Source: JAOUEA01 sp963762075 | GTDB taxonomy: Bacteria; Actinomycetota; UBA4738; HRBIN12 | DNA length: 64,000 bases | Assembly: GCA_963762075.1 (NCBI GenBank) | Contig: CAVXJC010000007.1 | Location: 179,779 to 243,778 of the forward strand | Direction: 5' to 3' | Shown: positions 18,083 through 27,502 of the stretch, piece after piece | Numbering within the stretch: the stretch's first letter is position 1 | How the letters are laid out: each line of letters begins with the position of its first letter | Program-made: the position numbers and the translations under genes | Notes under the pieces: model-generated | The model's database searches: none | The model's input: the letters and a program-made list of their open reading frames with translations, nothing else | Told to the model about the DNA's origin: nothing

Positions 18083-19371
18083 GTGGTTTCATCCGTTCTG
18101 TCCGGCCAGTCCTGCAGCCTCGACAACCATCGTGTGACGTCGGCTCGGGGCACTTGCTTCTGCACGCCGTCGGCGAGGCGGCGTAGGGTGACCATACCGT
18201 CGGCGATATCGCGCTCCCCTACGATCGCCGTGAAGCCGGCGCCCGCGCGGGCCGCCATCTTGAGCTGCGCCTTGAGCGGGCGGTCTTCGAGCGCCCTCGC
18301 CGTCGCGATGCCGGCCGCGCGGAGCTCGTCGACGAGCGCCGAGCCTGCCTCGCTCGTTCCCTCACCGATCGCGACGACGAAACCCGTTGGTGTGCGGGCG
18401 GACGGCAGCGTGAGTGCCTCGGCTTCCATTGCGAGCAACACCCGGTCGAGACCCATGGCGAACCCGACCCCGGGCGTCGGTGCGCCCCCGAGCGCCTCGG
18501 CGAGACCGTCGTAGCGCCCGCCCCCGTTCACGGTGCCGGCCTTGTTCGCCCCGAGTGCGCCGGACACCCATTCGAACGCGGTGCGCGTGTAGTAATCGAG
18601 CCCGCGGACCAGCCTGGGGTCGAGCACGTACTCGACGCCCGTTGCGTCGAGTCCTTTCCGGACGGCGGCGAAGTGCTCCGCACACGCGTCGCAGAGATGG
18701 TCGGCGATCGAGGGTGCGGCTCGCACGAAATCCCTCTCGCCATCGACCTTGCAGTCGAACACGCGCAGCGGGTTGCGCTCGAGACGGCTCCGGCAGTCCT
18801 CATCGAGCTGGTCACGGAACGGCTCGAAGTACGACACGAGCCGTTCCCGGTAGCCGGGACGGCACACCTCGTCGCCGATCGAGTTGAGTTGCAGGGTCAC
18901 GTCGCTGAGCCCGCGATCCTTCAAGAACCGGTCGCCCAGCTCGATCACCTCGATGTCGGCGCCCGGAACCGCGGTGCCGATCACCTCGACCCCGAACTGT
19001 CGGAACTCTCGCGTGCGACCGGCCTGCGGCCTCCCGTGGCGAAACTCCGTCGCGATGTAGTAGCCCTTGAACGGGTTCGGCAGCGACTGCGCGTGGGCGA
19101 GGTACGCCCGCACGACACCCGCGGTGCTCTCGGGTCTGAGTGTGACCGAGCGCCCGCCCTTGTCCTCGAACGTGTACATCTCCTTGGTCACGACGTCGGA
19201 TGTCTCGCCCGAGGTGCGTGTGAAGAGCTCCGTCTGCTCGAACGTCGGCGTCTCGAGGTAGCGGTAGCCGAAGAGCCGCGCGATGCGGTGGGCCTCGTCG
19301 TAGAGGCCGAGCATGGCGTCGGCGCGGTCCGGCAGGAGATCCTGCGTGCCGCGAGGCGGCGAGAGCTCCAT
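18079..19371 (-). CDS. hisS: Histidyl-tRNA synthetase
   Basis: The protein is 430 aa. PRGTQDLLPD opens the class II core, with motif 2 (YYIATEFRHGRPQAGRTREFRQ), the His-binding loops RGLDYYTRTAFEW and GGGRYDGL, and motif 3 GFAMGLDRVLLAM. The C-terminal HGTP anticodon domain follows (residues 335-425). Its start shares one base with the metallohydrolase stop (TGATG), and its stop overlaps the aspS start. hisS-aspS pairing is standard in actinobacteria. Confidence 0.96.
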   Translation of the reverse strand: MELSPPRGTQDLLPDRADAMLGLYDEAHRIARLFGYRYLETPTFEQTELFTRTSGETSDVVTKEMYTFEDKGGRSVTLRPESTAGVVRAYLAHAQSLPNPFKGYYIATEFRHGRPQAGRTREFRQFGVEVIGTAVPGADIEVIELGDRFLKDRGLSDVTLQLNSIGDEVCRPGYRERLVSYFEPFRDQLDEDCRSRLERNPLRVFDCKVDGERDFVRAAPSIADHLCDACAEHFAAVRKGLDATGVEYVLDPRLVRGLDYYTRTAFEWVSGALGANKAGTVNGGGRYDGLAEALGGAPTPGVGFAMGLDRVLLAMEAEALTLPSARTPTGFVVAIGEGTSEAGSALVDELRAAGIATARALEDRPLKAQLKMAARAGAGFTAIVGERDIADGMVTLRRLADGVQKQVPRADVTRWLSRLQDWPDRTDETT

Positions 19372-20006
19372 CAGAGGAGTTCCCGCAGGAACGGGTTCGA
19401 GGCGCGCTCACGGCCCACAGTTGTGTCTGGCCCGTGCCCCGGCAGCACCGGCACGACATCGTCGAGCTCGAGGAACCGTCGCAGGCTCTCCTGCATCGCC
19501 ATCGGGTCGGAGTTCTCGAAGTCCGACCTTCCGATCGAACCCGCGAACACCAGGTCGCCCGAGCAGAAGGCGATGTCGGCATCGACACGGAAGGCGCAAT
19601 GGCCCGGCGTGTGACCGGGCGTGTGCATCACCGCGACCTCGAGCCCGGCGAGACGCAGCACATCGCCGTCGGCGAGGGTGCGCAGATCCTTCACCGGTGC
19701 GAGGGGGTTGTCGAATCCGGCATGCCAGGCCGGCTCGTCGGTGAACGCGACGGCATCGGCCTCGTGCACGTAGAACGGCATCTCGCCGGCGAAGTCTCCG
19801 GCTTCCCCCGCGTGGTCGAGGTGTGCGTGGGTAGCGAGCACCGCAACCGGAGTCTTTCCGGCAGCTCCGAGCATGGCGTGCACCGCATCCGGAGAGAATC
19901 CCGGGTCCACGACCACTGCATCGTCACTGGAATCGGAGGAGAGCAGCCAGCAGTTCGTGCCGTACGGGTTCGCGTTGTACACATCGAGCCACATCAGGCC
20001 GCTCAT
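19371..20006 (-). CDS. Metallo-beta-lactamase-fold hydrolase (glyoxalase II-like)
   Basis: The protein is 211 aa from the ATG at 20006, 29 bases after the dtd stop. The zinc-binding ATHAHLDHAGE (HXHXDH), the His in HTPGHTPGH, the Asp in SGDLVFAGSIGRSDF and the final His in PGHGPDT are all in place. The proteins encoded before hisS in actinobacteria are of this YcbL/glyoxalase II-like type. The substrate is unknown; a thioester is plausible. The longer frame upstream lies antisense within dtd and was rejected. Confidence 0.88.
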   Translation of the reverse strand: MSGLMWLDVYNANPYGTNCWLLSSDSSDDAVVVDPGFSPDAVHAMLGAAGKTPVAVLATHAHLDHAGEAGDFAGEMPFYVHEADAVAFTDEPAWHAGFDNPLAPVKDLRTLADGDVLRLAGLEVAVMHTPGHTPGHCAFRVDADIAFCSGDLVFAGSIGRSDFENSDPMAMQESLRRFLELDDVVPVLPGHGPDTTVGRERASNPFLRELL

Positions 20007-20034
20007 GCTAGCTGACGCTCTGAGCAGGACCGCC

Positions 20035-20493
20035 TCAGCCCGCCGGTGACACCGTGGCCGTGTCGTACGTGAGGGTGACCGGGCCGTCGTTGAGGAGCTC
20101 GACCTGCATGTCGGCGCCGAACACGCCCCTGCCGACGGTGAACCCGCGCCCTTCGAGCTCGGATGCCAGCGCTTGCACGAGCGGCTCGGCCTCGGCCGGA
20201 TCGGCGGCATCGGTCCATGACGGACGGCGGCCCTTCCGCAGATCCGCGTAGAGGGTGAACTGGGGGACCACGAGCACCTCGCCCCCGATGTCGCCGAGCG
20301 CGAGGTTCATCTTTCCGGCGGCATCGGCGAACACCCGGAGGGTCGCGATCTTCTCGGCGAGCCGTTCCGCTTCGCGCGGGCCGTCGCCGTGTCCGACGCC
20401 GACGAGCGCGAGGAAGCCGCGCCCGATCTCCGCGACCCGATGGCCCCCGACGGAGACCGAGGCCCTCGAGACCCTCTGCAGCACCGCCCGCAT
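20035..20493 (-). CDS. dtd: D-aminoacyl-tRNA deacylase
   Basis: The protein is 152 aa, normal for DTD. MRAVLQRVSRASVSVGG is the typical start. PQFTLYADLRKGRRPSW carries the family's SQFTL-type motif with Ser replaced by Pro at the first position, and FGADMQVELLNDGPVTL matches the Gly-cisPro-containing motif region. It removes D-amino acids (and Gly from tRNA-Ala) after mischarging. It is 8 bases from rel and 29 from the metallohydrolase gene, in the usual rel-dtd-hisS neighbourhood. Confidence 0.93.
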   Translation of the reverse strand: MRAVLQRVSRASVSVGGHRVAEIGRGFLALVGVGHGDGPREAERLAEKIATLRVFADAAGKMNLALGDIGGEVLVVPQFTLYADLRKGRRPSWTDAADPAEAEPLVQALASELEGRGFTVGRGVFGADMQVELLNDGPVTLTYDTATVSPAG

Positions 20494-20500
20494 CGGGACG

Positions 20501-22789
20501 TTAGCTGGGCACGACCCGATAGGCGTCGTACACGCTCTCCACGCGCTTCACCGCCCCGAGCACGCTCGACAGGTGCGCGATGTCGGCGAGCTCGAACGAG
20601 AAGCGCAAGCGGGTGATGCGGTCCTTGCCGGTGGTCGACGTCGCCGAGAGGATGTTGACGTGACTGTCGGACAACATCGTGGCGACGTCGGAGAGCAGCC
20701 GGGTTCGGTCGAGCGCCTCGACCTGGATCGCCACGACGAACGACGTCGACTTCCCCTCTGCCCAGGTGACCTCGATCAGCCGCTCGGGCTGCTGACGGAG
20801 CGACGTCACGTTCGGGCAGTCGGTTCGGTGCACGCTCACGCCCTGCCCCTTGGTCACGAACCCGAGGATCTCGTCTCCCGGCACGGGCGTGCAACAGCGG
20901 CTGAGGCGCACCCACACGTCGGGAAGGCCGCGGACCACGATGCCCTTCGACGTGTCCTGCGCGCCGCCCAGGCGCACCGGCCGGGCAAGGGGCACTTCCG
21001 CAACGAGCTCTTCGTCGGTGTCGCCGACCACCAGACGGGAAACACGAGCAACGATCGACTGGGGCGACACGTGCCCCTCGCCGACCGCGACGTAGAGGGC
21101 TTCGAGATTCCCGTACTTCAGCTCGCTCGCAACCGTGGTGAGCGACTCGGTGGTCGCGAGGCGCTTGATCGGAAGGTTCTGCTTGCGCATCAAACGCGTC
21201 ACCGCGTCGCGGCCCTGCTCGAGCGCGTCCTCACGCCTGCCTCGTGAGAACCACTGCCTGATCTTCGAGCGTGCCCGAGGCGTCTTCACGAATTGCAACC
21301 AGTCCTGCGACGGCCCTTCGCCCTTGGCTCGCGACGTCAAGATCTCGACCGTGTCGCCGGTACGAAGTTCGTAGTCGAGCGGCACGAGCTTGCCCCCGAC
21401 CTTGGCCCCGATCGTGCGATGCCCGACGTCGGTATGGATCGAGTAGGCGAAGTCCACCGGAGTCGCGCCCGCCGGCAGGTTCGCCACGTCTCCCTTGGGC
21501 GTGAACACGAAGACCTGGCCGCCATAGAGGTCGATGCGCAGGGAATCCATGAACTCGCGGGGGTCGGCCATGTCCTTCAGCCAATCCATCATCTGGCCGA
21601 GCCAGGCAGCCTCGGCGTTCGCCTCCTTGGCCTGCTTGCCGCCTTCCTTGTAGCGCCAATGCGCGGCGATCCCGTACTTCGCGGTGCGGTGCATGTCGCG
21701 CGTGCGGATCTGGATCTCGAGCGGCTTCCCACCCGGACCCACCACGGTCGTGTGCAGCGACTGGTACATGTTCGACTTGGGCATCGCGACGTAGTCCTTG
21801 AAACGGCCGGGGATCGGCTTCCAGAGGGCGTGCACACAGCCCAGCGCGGCGTAGGTGTCGCGAAGGGAATCGACGAGGATGCGGAGCCCGACGAGGTCGT
21901 AGATCTCGTTGAACTCCTTGCCGCGGATCACCATCTTCTCGTAGATCGAGTACAGGTGCTTCGGGCGGCCCTCGACCTCGGCCTTCACCCCGAGCTCCTT
22001 GAGCTTGGCGCGCGCCTCGGCCGTGACCTGCTCGATCAGAGCGGTGCGCTCTCCACGGCGGGCCGCGACGAGGCTCGAGATCTCCCGGTAGGGACCGGGG
22101 TGCAGCGTGCGGAACGCCAGATCCTCGAGCTCCCACTTGATCTCCTGCACGCCGAGCCGGTGCGCGAGCGGCGCATAGATCTCGAGGGTCTCGGTAGCGA
22201 TGCGCCGCTGCTTCGGCTCGGGGAGCACATCCAGGGTCCTCATGTTGTGCAGGCGGTCGGCGAGCTTGATCAACAGCACCCTGATGTCGCCGGCCATCGC
22301 CACGATCATCTTGCGGACGTTCTCGGCTTGTTCCTGCTCGCGCGAGTGGAACTCGTAACGGTCGAGCTTCGTGAGCCCGTCGACGATGCGGGCCACCTCG
22401 GCGCCGAATTCGGCTTCGATCTCCTCGAGCGTGACGGCGGTGTCCTCGACGGTGTCGTGCAGCAGCGCGGCAGCGAGCGTTGTCGTGTCGAGCCGCAGGT
22501 CGGCCAGGATGCTCGTGACGGCGATCGGATGCGTGATGAACTCCTCGCCGGACTTGCGCAACTGTCCCTCGTGTGACGCTTCCGCCAAGGCGAAGGCGTG
22601 CACGATCTCCCGTGTGTCGGCCTTGGGGTTGTAGGCGCGAACCTTCTTGATCACGTCGTCGATCGGCGACGGGGCGGGAGCTTCTCCACGACGCAGGCGC
22701 GGTCGCGGGATGCTGGGCAGCAGACCTCCGCGTCGCTGTTGCGGCGCCTCCGGCTGCTGATCGAGGCCGAGCTCTTCCCTGCTGTCCAC
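20501..22789 (-). CDS. relA: Bifunctional (p)ppGpp synthetase/hydrolase Rel
   Basis: The protein is 762 aa from a GTG at 22789 with a GAGGAGG ribosome site 7 bases upstream. The HD hydrolase domain contains HEGQLRKSGEEFITHP and LLHDTVEDT, so hydrolysis is probably active. The synthetase domain has RPKHLYSIYEKM and EIYDLVGLRILV. TGS (ATPVDFAYSIHTDVGHRTIG), a helical or zinc-finger region with CCTPVPGDEI, and a C-terminal ACT domain complete the long Rel/SpoT layout. It controls the stringent response. It lies 47 bases after apt. Confidence 0.96.
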   Translation of the reverse strand: MDSREELGLDQQPEAPQQRRGGLLPSIPRPRLRRGEAPAPSPIDDVIKKVRAYNPKADTREIVHAFALAEASHEGQLRKSGEEFITHPIAVTSILADLRLDTTTLAAALLHDTVEDTAVTLEEIEAEFGAEVARIVDGLTKLDRYEFHSREQEQAENVRKMIVAMAGDIRVLLIKLADRLHNMRTLDVLPEPKQRRIATETLEIYAPLAHRLGVQEIKWELEDLAFRTLHPGPYREISSLVAARRGERTALIEQVTAEARAKLKELGVKAEVEGRPKHLYSIYEKMVIRGKEFNEIYDLVGLRILVDSLRDTYAALGCVHALWKPIPGRFKDYVAMPKSNMYQSLHTTVVGPGGKPLEIQIRTRDMHRTAKYGIAAHWRYKEGGKQAKEANAEAAWLGQMMDWLKDMADPREFMDSLRIDLYGGQVFVFTPKGDVANLPAGATPVDFAYSIHTDVGHRTIGAKVGGKLVPLDYELRTGDTVEILTSRAKGEGPSQDWLQFVKTPRARSKIRQWFSRGRREDALEQGRDAVTRLMRKQNLPIKRLATTESLTTVASELKYGNLEALYVAVGEGHVSPQSIVARVSRLVVGDTDEELVAEVPLARPVRLGGAQDTSKGIVVRGLPDVWVRLSRCCTPVPGDEILGFVTKGQGVSVHRTDCPNVTSLRQQPERLIEVTWAEGKSTSFVVAIQVEALDRTRLLSDVATMLSDSHVNILSATSTTGKDRITRLRFSFELADIAHLSSVLGAVKRVESVYDAYRVVPS

Positions 22790-22836
22790 CGCGCCTCCTC
22801 GACCCAAGTGTAGGGCCTCGGGCAGGCGTGATCGGC

Positions 22837-23358
22837 TCAGTAGTGGATGAGCGTGTAGAGCTCGTGATCTGCGAGTCGCTCCCGTCCGTGCAGGAAGTCG
22901 AGCTCGATCACGGTGGCGATACCGCACACCTTGCCGCCCACCCGCTGCACGAGCGAAGCGGCGGCGCGAGCGGTGCCGCCGGTCGCGAGCACATCGTCGA
23001 CGATCAGCACGCGCTCGCCGGGGTTGATGCCGTCGACGTGGAGCTCGAGTGTGGCTGTGCCGTACTCCAGCTCGTAGTCCTCGGCGACGCTCTCGGACGG
23101 AAGCTTGCCCTGCTTTCGGATCGGCACGAATCCGGCGCCGAAGTGATACGCGACGGGCGAGGCGATGATGAACCCGCGCGCCTCGATGCCCACGACCTTG
23201 TCGACGTTCCCCCTGCCGAACCGCACGACCATCAGATCGGTGATGGTCGAGAACGCGATCGGATCGGCAAGCACCGGCGTGATGTCCTTGAACACGATGC
23301 CCGGCTCGGGGAAGTCGGGAACATCGCGGATGAGGCCCTTGATCTGTTCGATGTCCAT
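22837..23358 (-). CDS. apt: Adenine phosphoribosyltransferase
   Basis: The protein is 173 aa. DIEQIKGLIRDVPDFPEPG is the typical Apt opening, and the PRPP-binding motif VLIVDDVLATGGTARAA is intact. GIEARGFIIASPVAYHFGAGFVPIRK is the hood and flexible-loop region. It salvages adenine to AMP. The secF-apt-rel order is common in Gram-positive bacteria. An upstream GGAGCAGGGAACC-type site precedes the ATG. Confidence 0.95.
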   Translation of the reverse strand: MDIEQIKGLIRDVPDFPEPGIVFKDITPVLADPIAFSTITDLMVVRFGRGNVDKVVGIEARGFIIASPVAYHFGAGFVPIRKQGKLPSESVAEDYELEYGTATLELHVDGINPGERVLIVDDVLATGGTARAAASLVQRVGGKVCGIATVIELDFLHGRERLADHELYTLIHY

Positions 23359-23394
23359 GGTTCCCTGCTCCTCGTGGCTCGTGAACGTGCGCCG

Positions 23395-24516
23395 CTACCT
23401 GCGTTTGCGCTTGGCGGGCGGACGGCGCTTGCTCTTGGGCCTCGGCCGAGAGCCCGCGCGTGCGGTGGCGGCGCTCGCCGCGGCATCTGAGGTCCTGGCA
23501 GTCGTCGCCGTGGCGGTCGGCGCGACCCGCGCGTCGGGCTCCGGCGCCGGTCCGATCGTGCCTCGGGTTCGCGCGGTGCGTCGCGCCTCCATCTGTTGGA
23601 ACCGCTTCTCGCGCATCTTGAGCACGGCGAGCAGCGGCGCGGCCAGGAAAACCGAGGAGTAAGCACCGATCGCGACGCCGACGAGCATCGCGAAGGCGAA
23701 GTCCTTCAGGGTGTCGCCGCCGAACAGCAGCAACGAGAGGATCGGCAGCAGCACCACGAGCGACGTGTTCACCGAGCGCATCAGCACCTGATTGAGCGAG
23801 AGGTCGACGACGCCCACGTAACCGAGTCTCGTGACGAGCACGCTCGACTCGGTGTTCTCCTTGATCTTGTCGAAGATCACCACTGTGTCGTACAGCGAGA
23901 ACCCGAGGATGGTGAGGATGGCGATCACGGTCTCGGGCGTGACCTCACGTCCGACGAGCGCGTAGATGCCAGCCGTGATCACCACGTCGTGCACCAGCGC
24001 GACCATGGCGGCGAGCGCCATCTTCGGCTCGAACCTGAATGCGATGTACACCGTGATCGCGGCGAGCACGATGATGAGGCCGGTGAGCGCCTGACGGCGC
24101 ACCTCTGCCCCGAACGTGGGGCCGATGTCCTCGATGTTGATCTCGGCCGGGTCGATGCCTGCCTGCTCGGCGAGCGCCGTCAGCAGGTCATCGGCTTCGC
24201 CGGTCTGCGTGAACGATTCCGTCCTGATCGCGACCTGGTCGCCGCTCACGATCTGCACCTCCGCGGAATCGCGGCCGGCATCGGCGAGCACGGTCGTGAT
24301 GTCTTCGACGGTCACCTCTGCCGCGAGTGGGTACTGCAACCGGGCGCCACCGTCGAAGTCGATCGAGTAGTCCAGCCGGCTGGCGATGAGGCCGACGAGC
24401 GACAGTGCGATGAGCGCGCCCGAGAACGCGAACCACGCGTTGCGCCGTTCCACGAAACGGAAGTGCGGGATCGTATGGCCGCGATAGGTCTCGAGGGCGT
24501 GATGCATCGTCGTCAC
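23395..24516 (-). CDS. secF: Protein translocase subunit SecF
   Basis: The protein is 373 aa. The first membrane helix is followed by the IDFDGGARLQYP motif (SecF FKGG-type, here with Asp) and a periplasmic domain. Five further helices carry GFSLYDTVVIFDKIKEN and DLSLNQVLMRSVNTSL, the D4/D6 signatures of SecF. The C-terminus (about 310-373) is an Ala/Thr/Arg/Lys-rich basic tail. It works with SecD and YajC to pull proteins through SecYEG using the proton gradient. The start overlaps the secD stop by 4 bases. Confidence 0.94.
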   Translation of the reverse strand: MTTMHHALETYRGHTIPHFRFVERRNAWFAFSGALIALSLVGLIASRLDYSIDFDGGARLQYPLAAEVTVEDITTVLADAGRDSAEVQIVSGDQVAIRTESFTQTGEADDLLTALAEQAGIDPAEINIEDIGPTFGAEVRRQALTGLIIVLAAITVYIAFRFEPKMALAAMVALVHDVVITAGIYALVGREVTPETVIAILTILGFSLYDTVVIFDKIKENTESSVLVTRLGYVGVVDLSLNQVLMRSVNTSLVVLLPILSLLLFGGDTLKDFAFAMLVGVAIGAYSSVFLAAPLLAVLKMREKRFQQMEARRTARTRGTIGPAPEPDARVAPTATATTARTSDAAASAATARAGSRPRPKSKRRPPAKRKRR

Positions 24517-26687
24517 GGTTGTGCTCCGATGGCATCATCGCTCGACGTCTCGCCCGCCACACCCGCTTCCAGTCCGAAGCCCTTGAGCGAGACGAGGCGG
24601 GGGTTCCGGGCAAGCAGGAACACCGTGGGCCGTTTGAAGAAGTACACGACGAACAGGTCGAGCAGCGTGGCGACGCCCAGTGTGAGCGCGAACCCGCGCA
24701 CGGAGCTCACCGCCGTGAAGTACAGCGCGACGGCGGCGATGCCCGTGACGATGTCGGCCGCGATGATCGTCTTGTACGAGCGCGCGAACGCAGGCTGTAC
24801 GGCCGCACGGGCGCTCTTGCCCCCACGCACCTCGTCCTTCAGCCGCTCGAAGAACACGATGTAGGAGTCGGCGGTCACGCCCAGCGAGATCACGAGCCCC
24901 GCGACTCCGGCAAGGGTGAGCGCGTAGCCGAACTGCAACCCGGCGAGTGAGATCAGCCCGAGCGCGAGCACTGCCCAGATCGACATGCCGAACCACGCGA
25001 CGACGCCGAGCAACCGGTAGTAGAAGAGCAAGTACAGGAAGAGCAGCACCAGTCCCGCGACACCCGCGATGATGCCCTGACGAAGCGATTCCTGTCCGAG
25101 CGTCGGGCTCACGGTCTGCACCTGCTGACGCGTGAGCTCGACGGGCAGCGCACCCGCGTTGAGCACGGTCGCGAGGTCACGCGCCTCGGCCTCCGTGAAG
25201 CCGCCGGTGATCTCTCCGGTGCCGCCCGTGATCGCGCCTTGCACGGTCGGCGAGGAGATCACCACACGGTCAACGACGATCGCGATCTGGTTCTGTGGCG
25301 CAGGCAGGGTCACCGCGGCGGTGGTCGCGTCGGCGAACCGGGCGCTGGCATCGCCGGTGAGCTGGAACGAGACCGTCCACTCCGACCCGGTCGCACCCCC
25401 GAGGATCGCGTTGGCTTCGGCGATGTCGCCTCCACCGATGATCGCCGGCCCGAGACGGAAGCGGTTGCCTTGCTCGTCCTCGTACACGACCTCCTCGTCG
25501 GCGAGCACCGAGAACGAGCAGGCGCGGCGTGCACGATCGGCCTCGGTGGGGCACGTGGCAGGCGTGGCGGCGTAGGCAGGGTCCTGCGTCGACACGATCG
25601 CGGTCACCGGACGCTCCTCGAGCCGAGCGGTCTGTCCGATCACGTCGAGCAAGCGTTGTTGCCCGGTCGAGCGCAGGCGCTCTTCGGCAGATGCCCGGTC
25701 GATGAAGCAGCCCAGGTTCTGACCGCCCGAGCTGATCACGCAGAAGAGCGTGTCGACCGATCGCACCTGCGCATCGGCGATGGCTGCCTCGGCCGCTGCT
25801 TCGGTCTCGAGCGAGCACGGAAGCTCGCTCGCGGCGAGCGTGAGTCCCGAGAACGCGGTCGGAACAGGCCCGGGTGAAGGCGAAGCGGAAGCCGAGGGAG
25901 AAGCCGATGCCGACGCAGACGGCGACGCGGTGGGCGGGGGGGTCGGCCCGGCTTCCTCTTCCTCGACGCCGGCCCCGTCGGTGACGCAGAACGTCTCCCG
26001 GGTCACCTCGACCTTCAGCGCGGCCTTGGCAGCTTCGGCATCCTTGCGCGTCGGGAAGCAGTCGAGTTGCTCGCCCGTCGTGCTGATGAGACAGAACGAT
26101 TCGTCCTTGCCGCCGGCACCGCCCGCCTCCTGGGAGGGGCTGGCACCCGCCGAGGCGCTCGGCGAGGTCTCTGCCTCCGGAGCCACGGTGATCGCTCGTT
26201 TCGCGAGCTTCGCGATCTCTGTGGTCGGGAAGCATTCCACCTCGGCGCCCGAGTCATCGACGACACATGCCTCGACAACCTGAGGCACGACGGTGAGCTC
26301 CCCGAGCGCGTCGTCGGCCGCCTGCACCGAGTCGGCGCAACCGTAGTTCTCGTCATCGGGCCCGACCAGGCACGACCGGGTCTCGGCGCGTTGCTCGATC
26401 GTTCCCTGGCCGAGACCGGGGATCTGTACCTCGATCGACGTCCCCGACACGACGATGTCGGGCTCGCCGACGCCGAACGCATCGACACGGCCGGAGATGT
26501 TCGCCCGCGCCTGTTCCATGACCGCCTCGGGCGTACCGTCGGGCGCCGACAGTGTCACCGAGACGCCGCCCTCGAGGTCCAGGCCGAGGATGGGTCGCAA
26601 GGCCCCGGTCGCGATCCCGATCACCGAGGCAAGGGTCAGCACGAGCACGAACACGATCGAGGCCCAGAGGCCGCGGGTCTTCTTCAC
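24513..26687 (-). CDS. secD: Protein translocase subunit SecD with Cys-repeat insertion
   Basis: The protein is 724 aa, longer than most SecD proteins. Residues 1-95 contain the first membrane helix and GLDLEGGVSVTL, the SecD D1 motif. Residues 100-395 form an insertion in the extracytoplasmic P1 region, with cysteine pairs at 106/117, 141/152, 199/210, 316/327 and 379/390, each spaced CX10C. A further pair (234/291) is split by a Pro/Ala/Ser-rich linker. From 395 the normal P1 head and the five C-terminal helices follow, with GVTADSYIVFFERLKDE (D5-type motif). The repeat is not part of the family as I know it. It overlaps the HD gene by 4 bases. Confidence 0.93.
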   Translation of the reverse strand: MKKTRGLWASIVFVLVLTLASVIGIATGALRPILGLDLEGGVSVTLSAPDGTPEAVMEQARANISGRVDAFGVGEPDIVVSGTSIEVQIPGLGQGTIEQRAETRSCLVGPDDENYGCADSVQAADDALGELTVVPQVVEACVVDDSGAEVECFPTTEIAKLAKRAITVAPEAETSPSASAGASPSQEAGGAGGKDESFCLISTTGEQLDCFPTRKDAEAAKAALKVEVTRETFCVTDGAGVEEEEAGPTPPPTASPSASASASPSASASPSPGPVPTAFSGLTLAASELPCSLETEAAAEAAIADAQVRSVDTLFCVISSGGQNLGCFIDRASAEERLRSTGQQRLLDVIGQTARLEERPVTAIVSTQDPAYAATPATCPTEADRARRACSFSVLADEEVVYEDEQGNRFRLGPAIIGGGDIAEANAILGGATGSEWTVSFQLTGDASARFADATTAAVTLPAPQNQIAIVVDRVVISSPTVQGAITGGTGEITGGFTEAEARDLATVLNAGALPVELTRQQVQTVSPTLGQESLRQGIIAGVAGLVLLFLYLLFYYRLLGVVAWFGMSIWAVLALGLISLAGLQFGYALTLAGVAGLVISLGVTADSYIVFFERLKDEVRGGKSARAAVQPAFARSYKTIIAADIVTGIAAVALYFTAVSSVRGFALTLGVATLLDLFVVYFFKRPTVFLLARNPRLVSLKGFGLEAGVAGETSSDDAIGAQP

Positions 26688-27502
26688 GCCAGTTCCGCCC
26701 CGTTCACGACGAGGCGGAACCGTGCGTCGAGGTGCTCGGCCGCAACACGGCAGAGCTGCATGCGCCCGAGGAAGATCTCGAAGTACTCCATGACTTGGCT
26801 GATGCCCGTGTCGATCGTCAGCTCGAGGCTGACGGTTCGGGCGGCGGAGTCTACCCGAAGGAAGGATTGTTCCACGGCGTAGTTCACGCGGTCGTGGATG
26901 TCGAGATCGATCTGGCCGGTCGTGCGCACCCGGCTTCGGTGCACGTCGGACTTGTCGGCCAGGATCACGGCCGCCGACACGGGAGAGACCGCCGTGCCCT
27001 CGGTCTCCTCGTGATTGGCGATCGCGGCGATGATCGGCATCAAGTCGGCCGGAGCCACGGTGTCACGCAGCGCTTGATGGACCAGGATCGCGCCGGTCTG
27101 TCCGTGTGCGTCGCGCGCGAGCGCGTTACCCACGTCGTGCAAGTAGCCGGCGACGCATGCGAGCGTCGCATCACGCTCCCCGTACCCAAGCCTCGAGAGC
27201 ACCTGGAAGGCGATGCGAGCGACGAGATTGGCGTGGCGGAACCCGTGCTCGGTGAAGCCCATCGCGTCCATGACCCGGTCCGCCGAAGCGATGAATCTCG
27301 AGAGCTCCTCGTTGGCCTGCACGCTCTCGAGCGAGACCGTGGCCGCTTCGTCGCCCGCGGGCGACGCCGGTTCAGCGGGGAGCGGCGCCGGTTCCGGCGT
27401 CGTATCACTAGCGACGACGGTCGATGCGCCCGTCGTGTCCGGCAGCGTCTCCCGGGGCGTCTGGATCGCCGGTTCGTCGGGCGGGATGAGGGGTTCTTTC
27501 AC
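26684..27502 (-). CDS. HD-domain phosphohydrolase in the yajC-secD operon
   Basis: The protein is 272 aa. The first 60 residues are Pro/Thr/Ala-rich and probably disordered. An HD domain follows with metal ligands His90, His122-Asp123 (YLHDVGN) and His164 (ANHEE), the layout of HDc phosphohydrolases. The C-terminal part (about 190-272) is a beta-rich domain without an obvious family. It is fused by 4-base overlaps to both yajC and secD, so it is made together with the Sec accessory proteins. The substrate is unknown; a nucleotide is plausible. Confidence 0.75.
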   Translation of the reverse strand: MKEPLIPPDEPAIQTPRETLPDTTGASTVVASDTTPEPAPLPAEPASPAGDEAATVSLESVQANEELSRFIASADRVMDAMGFTEHGFRHANLVARIAFQVLSRLGYGERDATLACVAGYLHDVGNALARDAHGQTGAILVHQALRDTVAPADLMPIIAAIANHEETEGTAVSPVSAAVILADKSDVHRSRVRTTGQIDLDIHDRVNYAVEQSFLRVDSAARTVSLELTIDTGISQVMEYFEIFLGRMQLCRVAAEHLDARFRLVVNGAELA

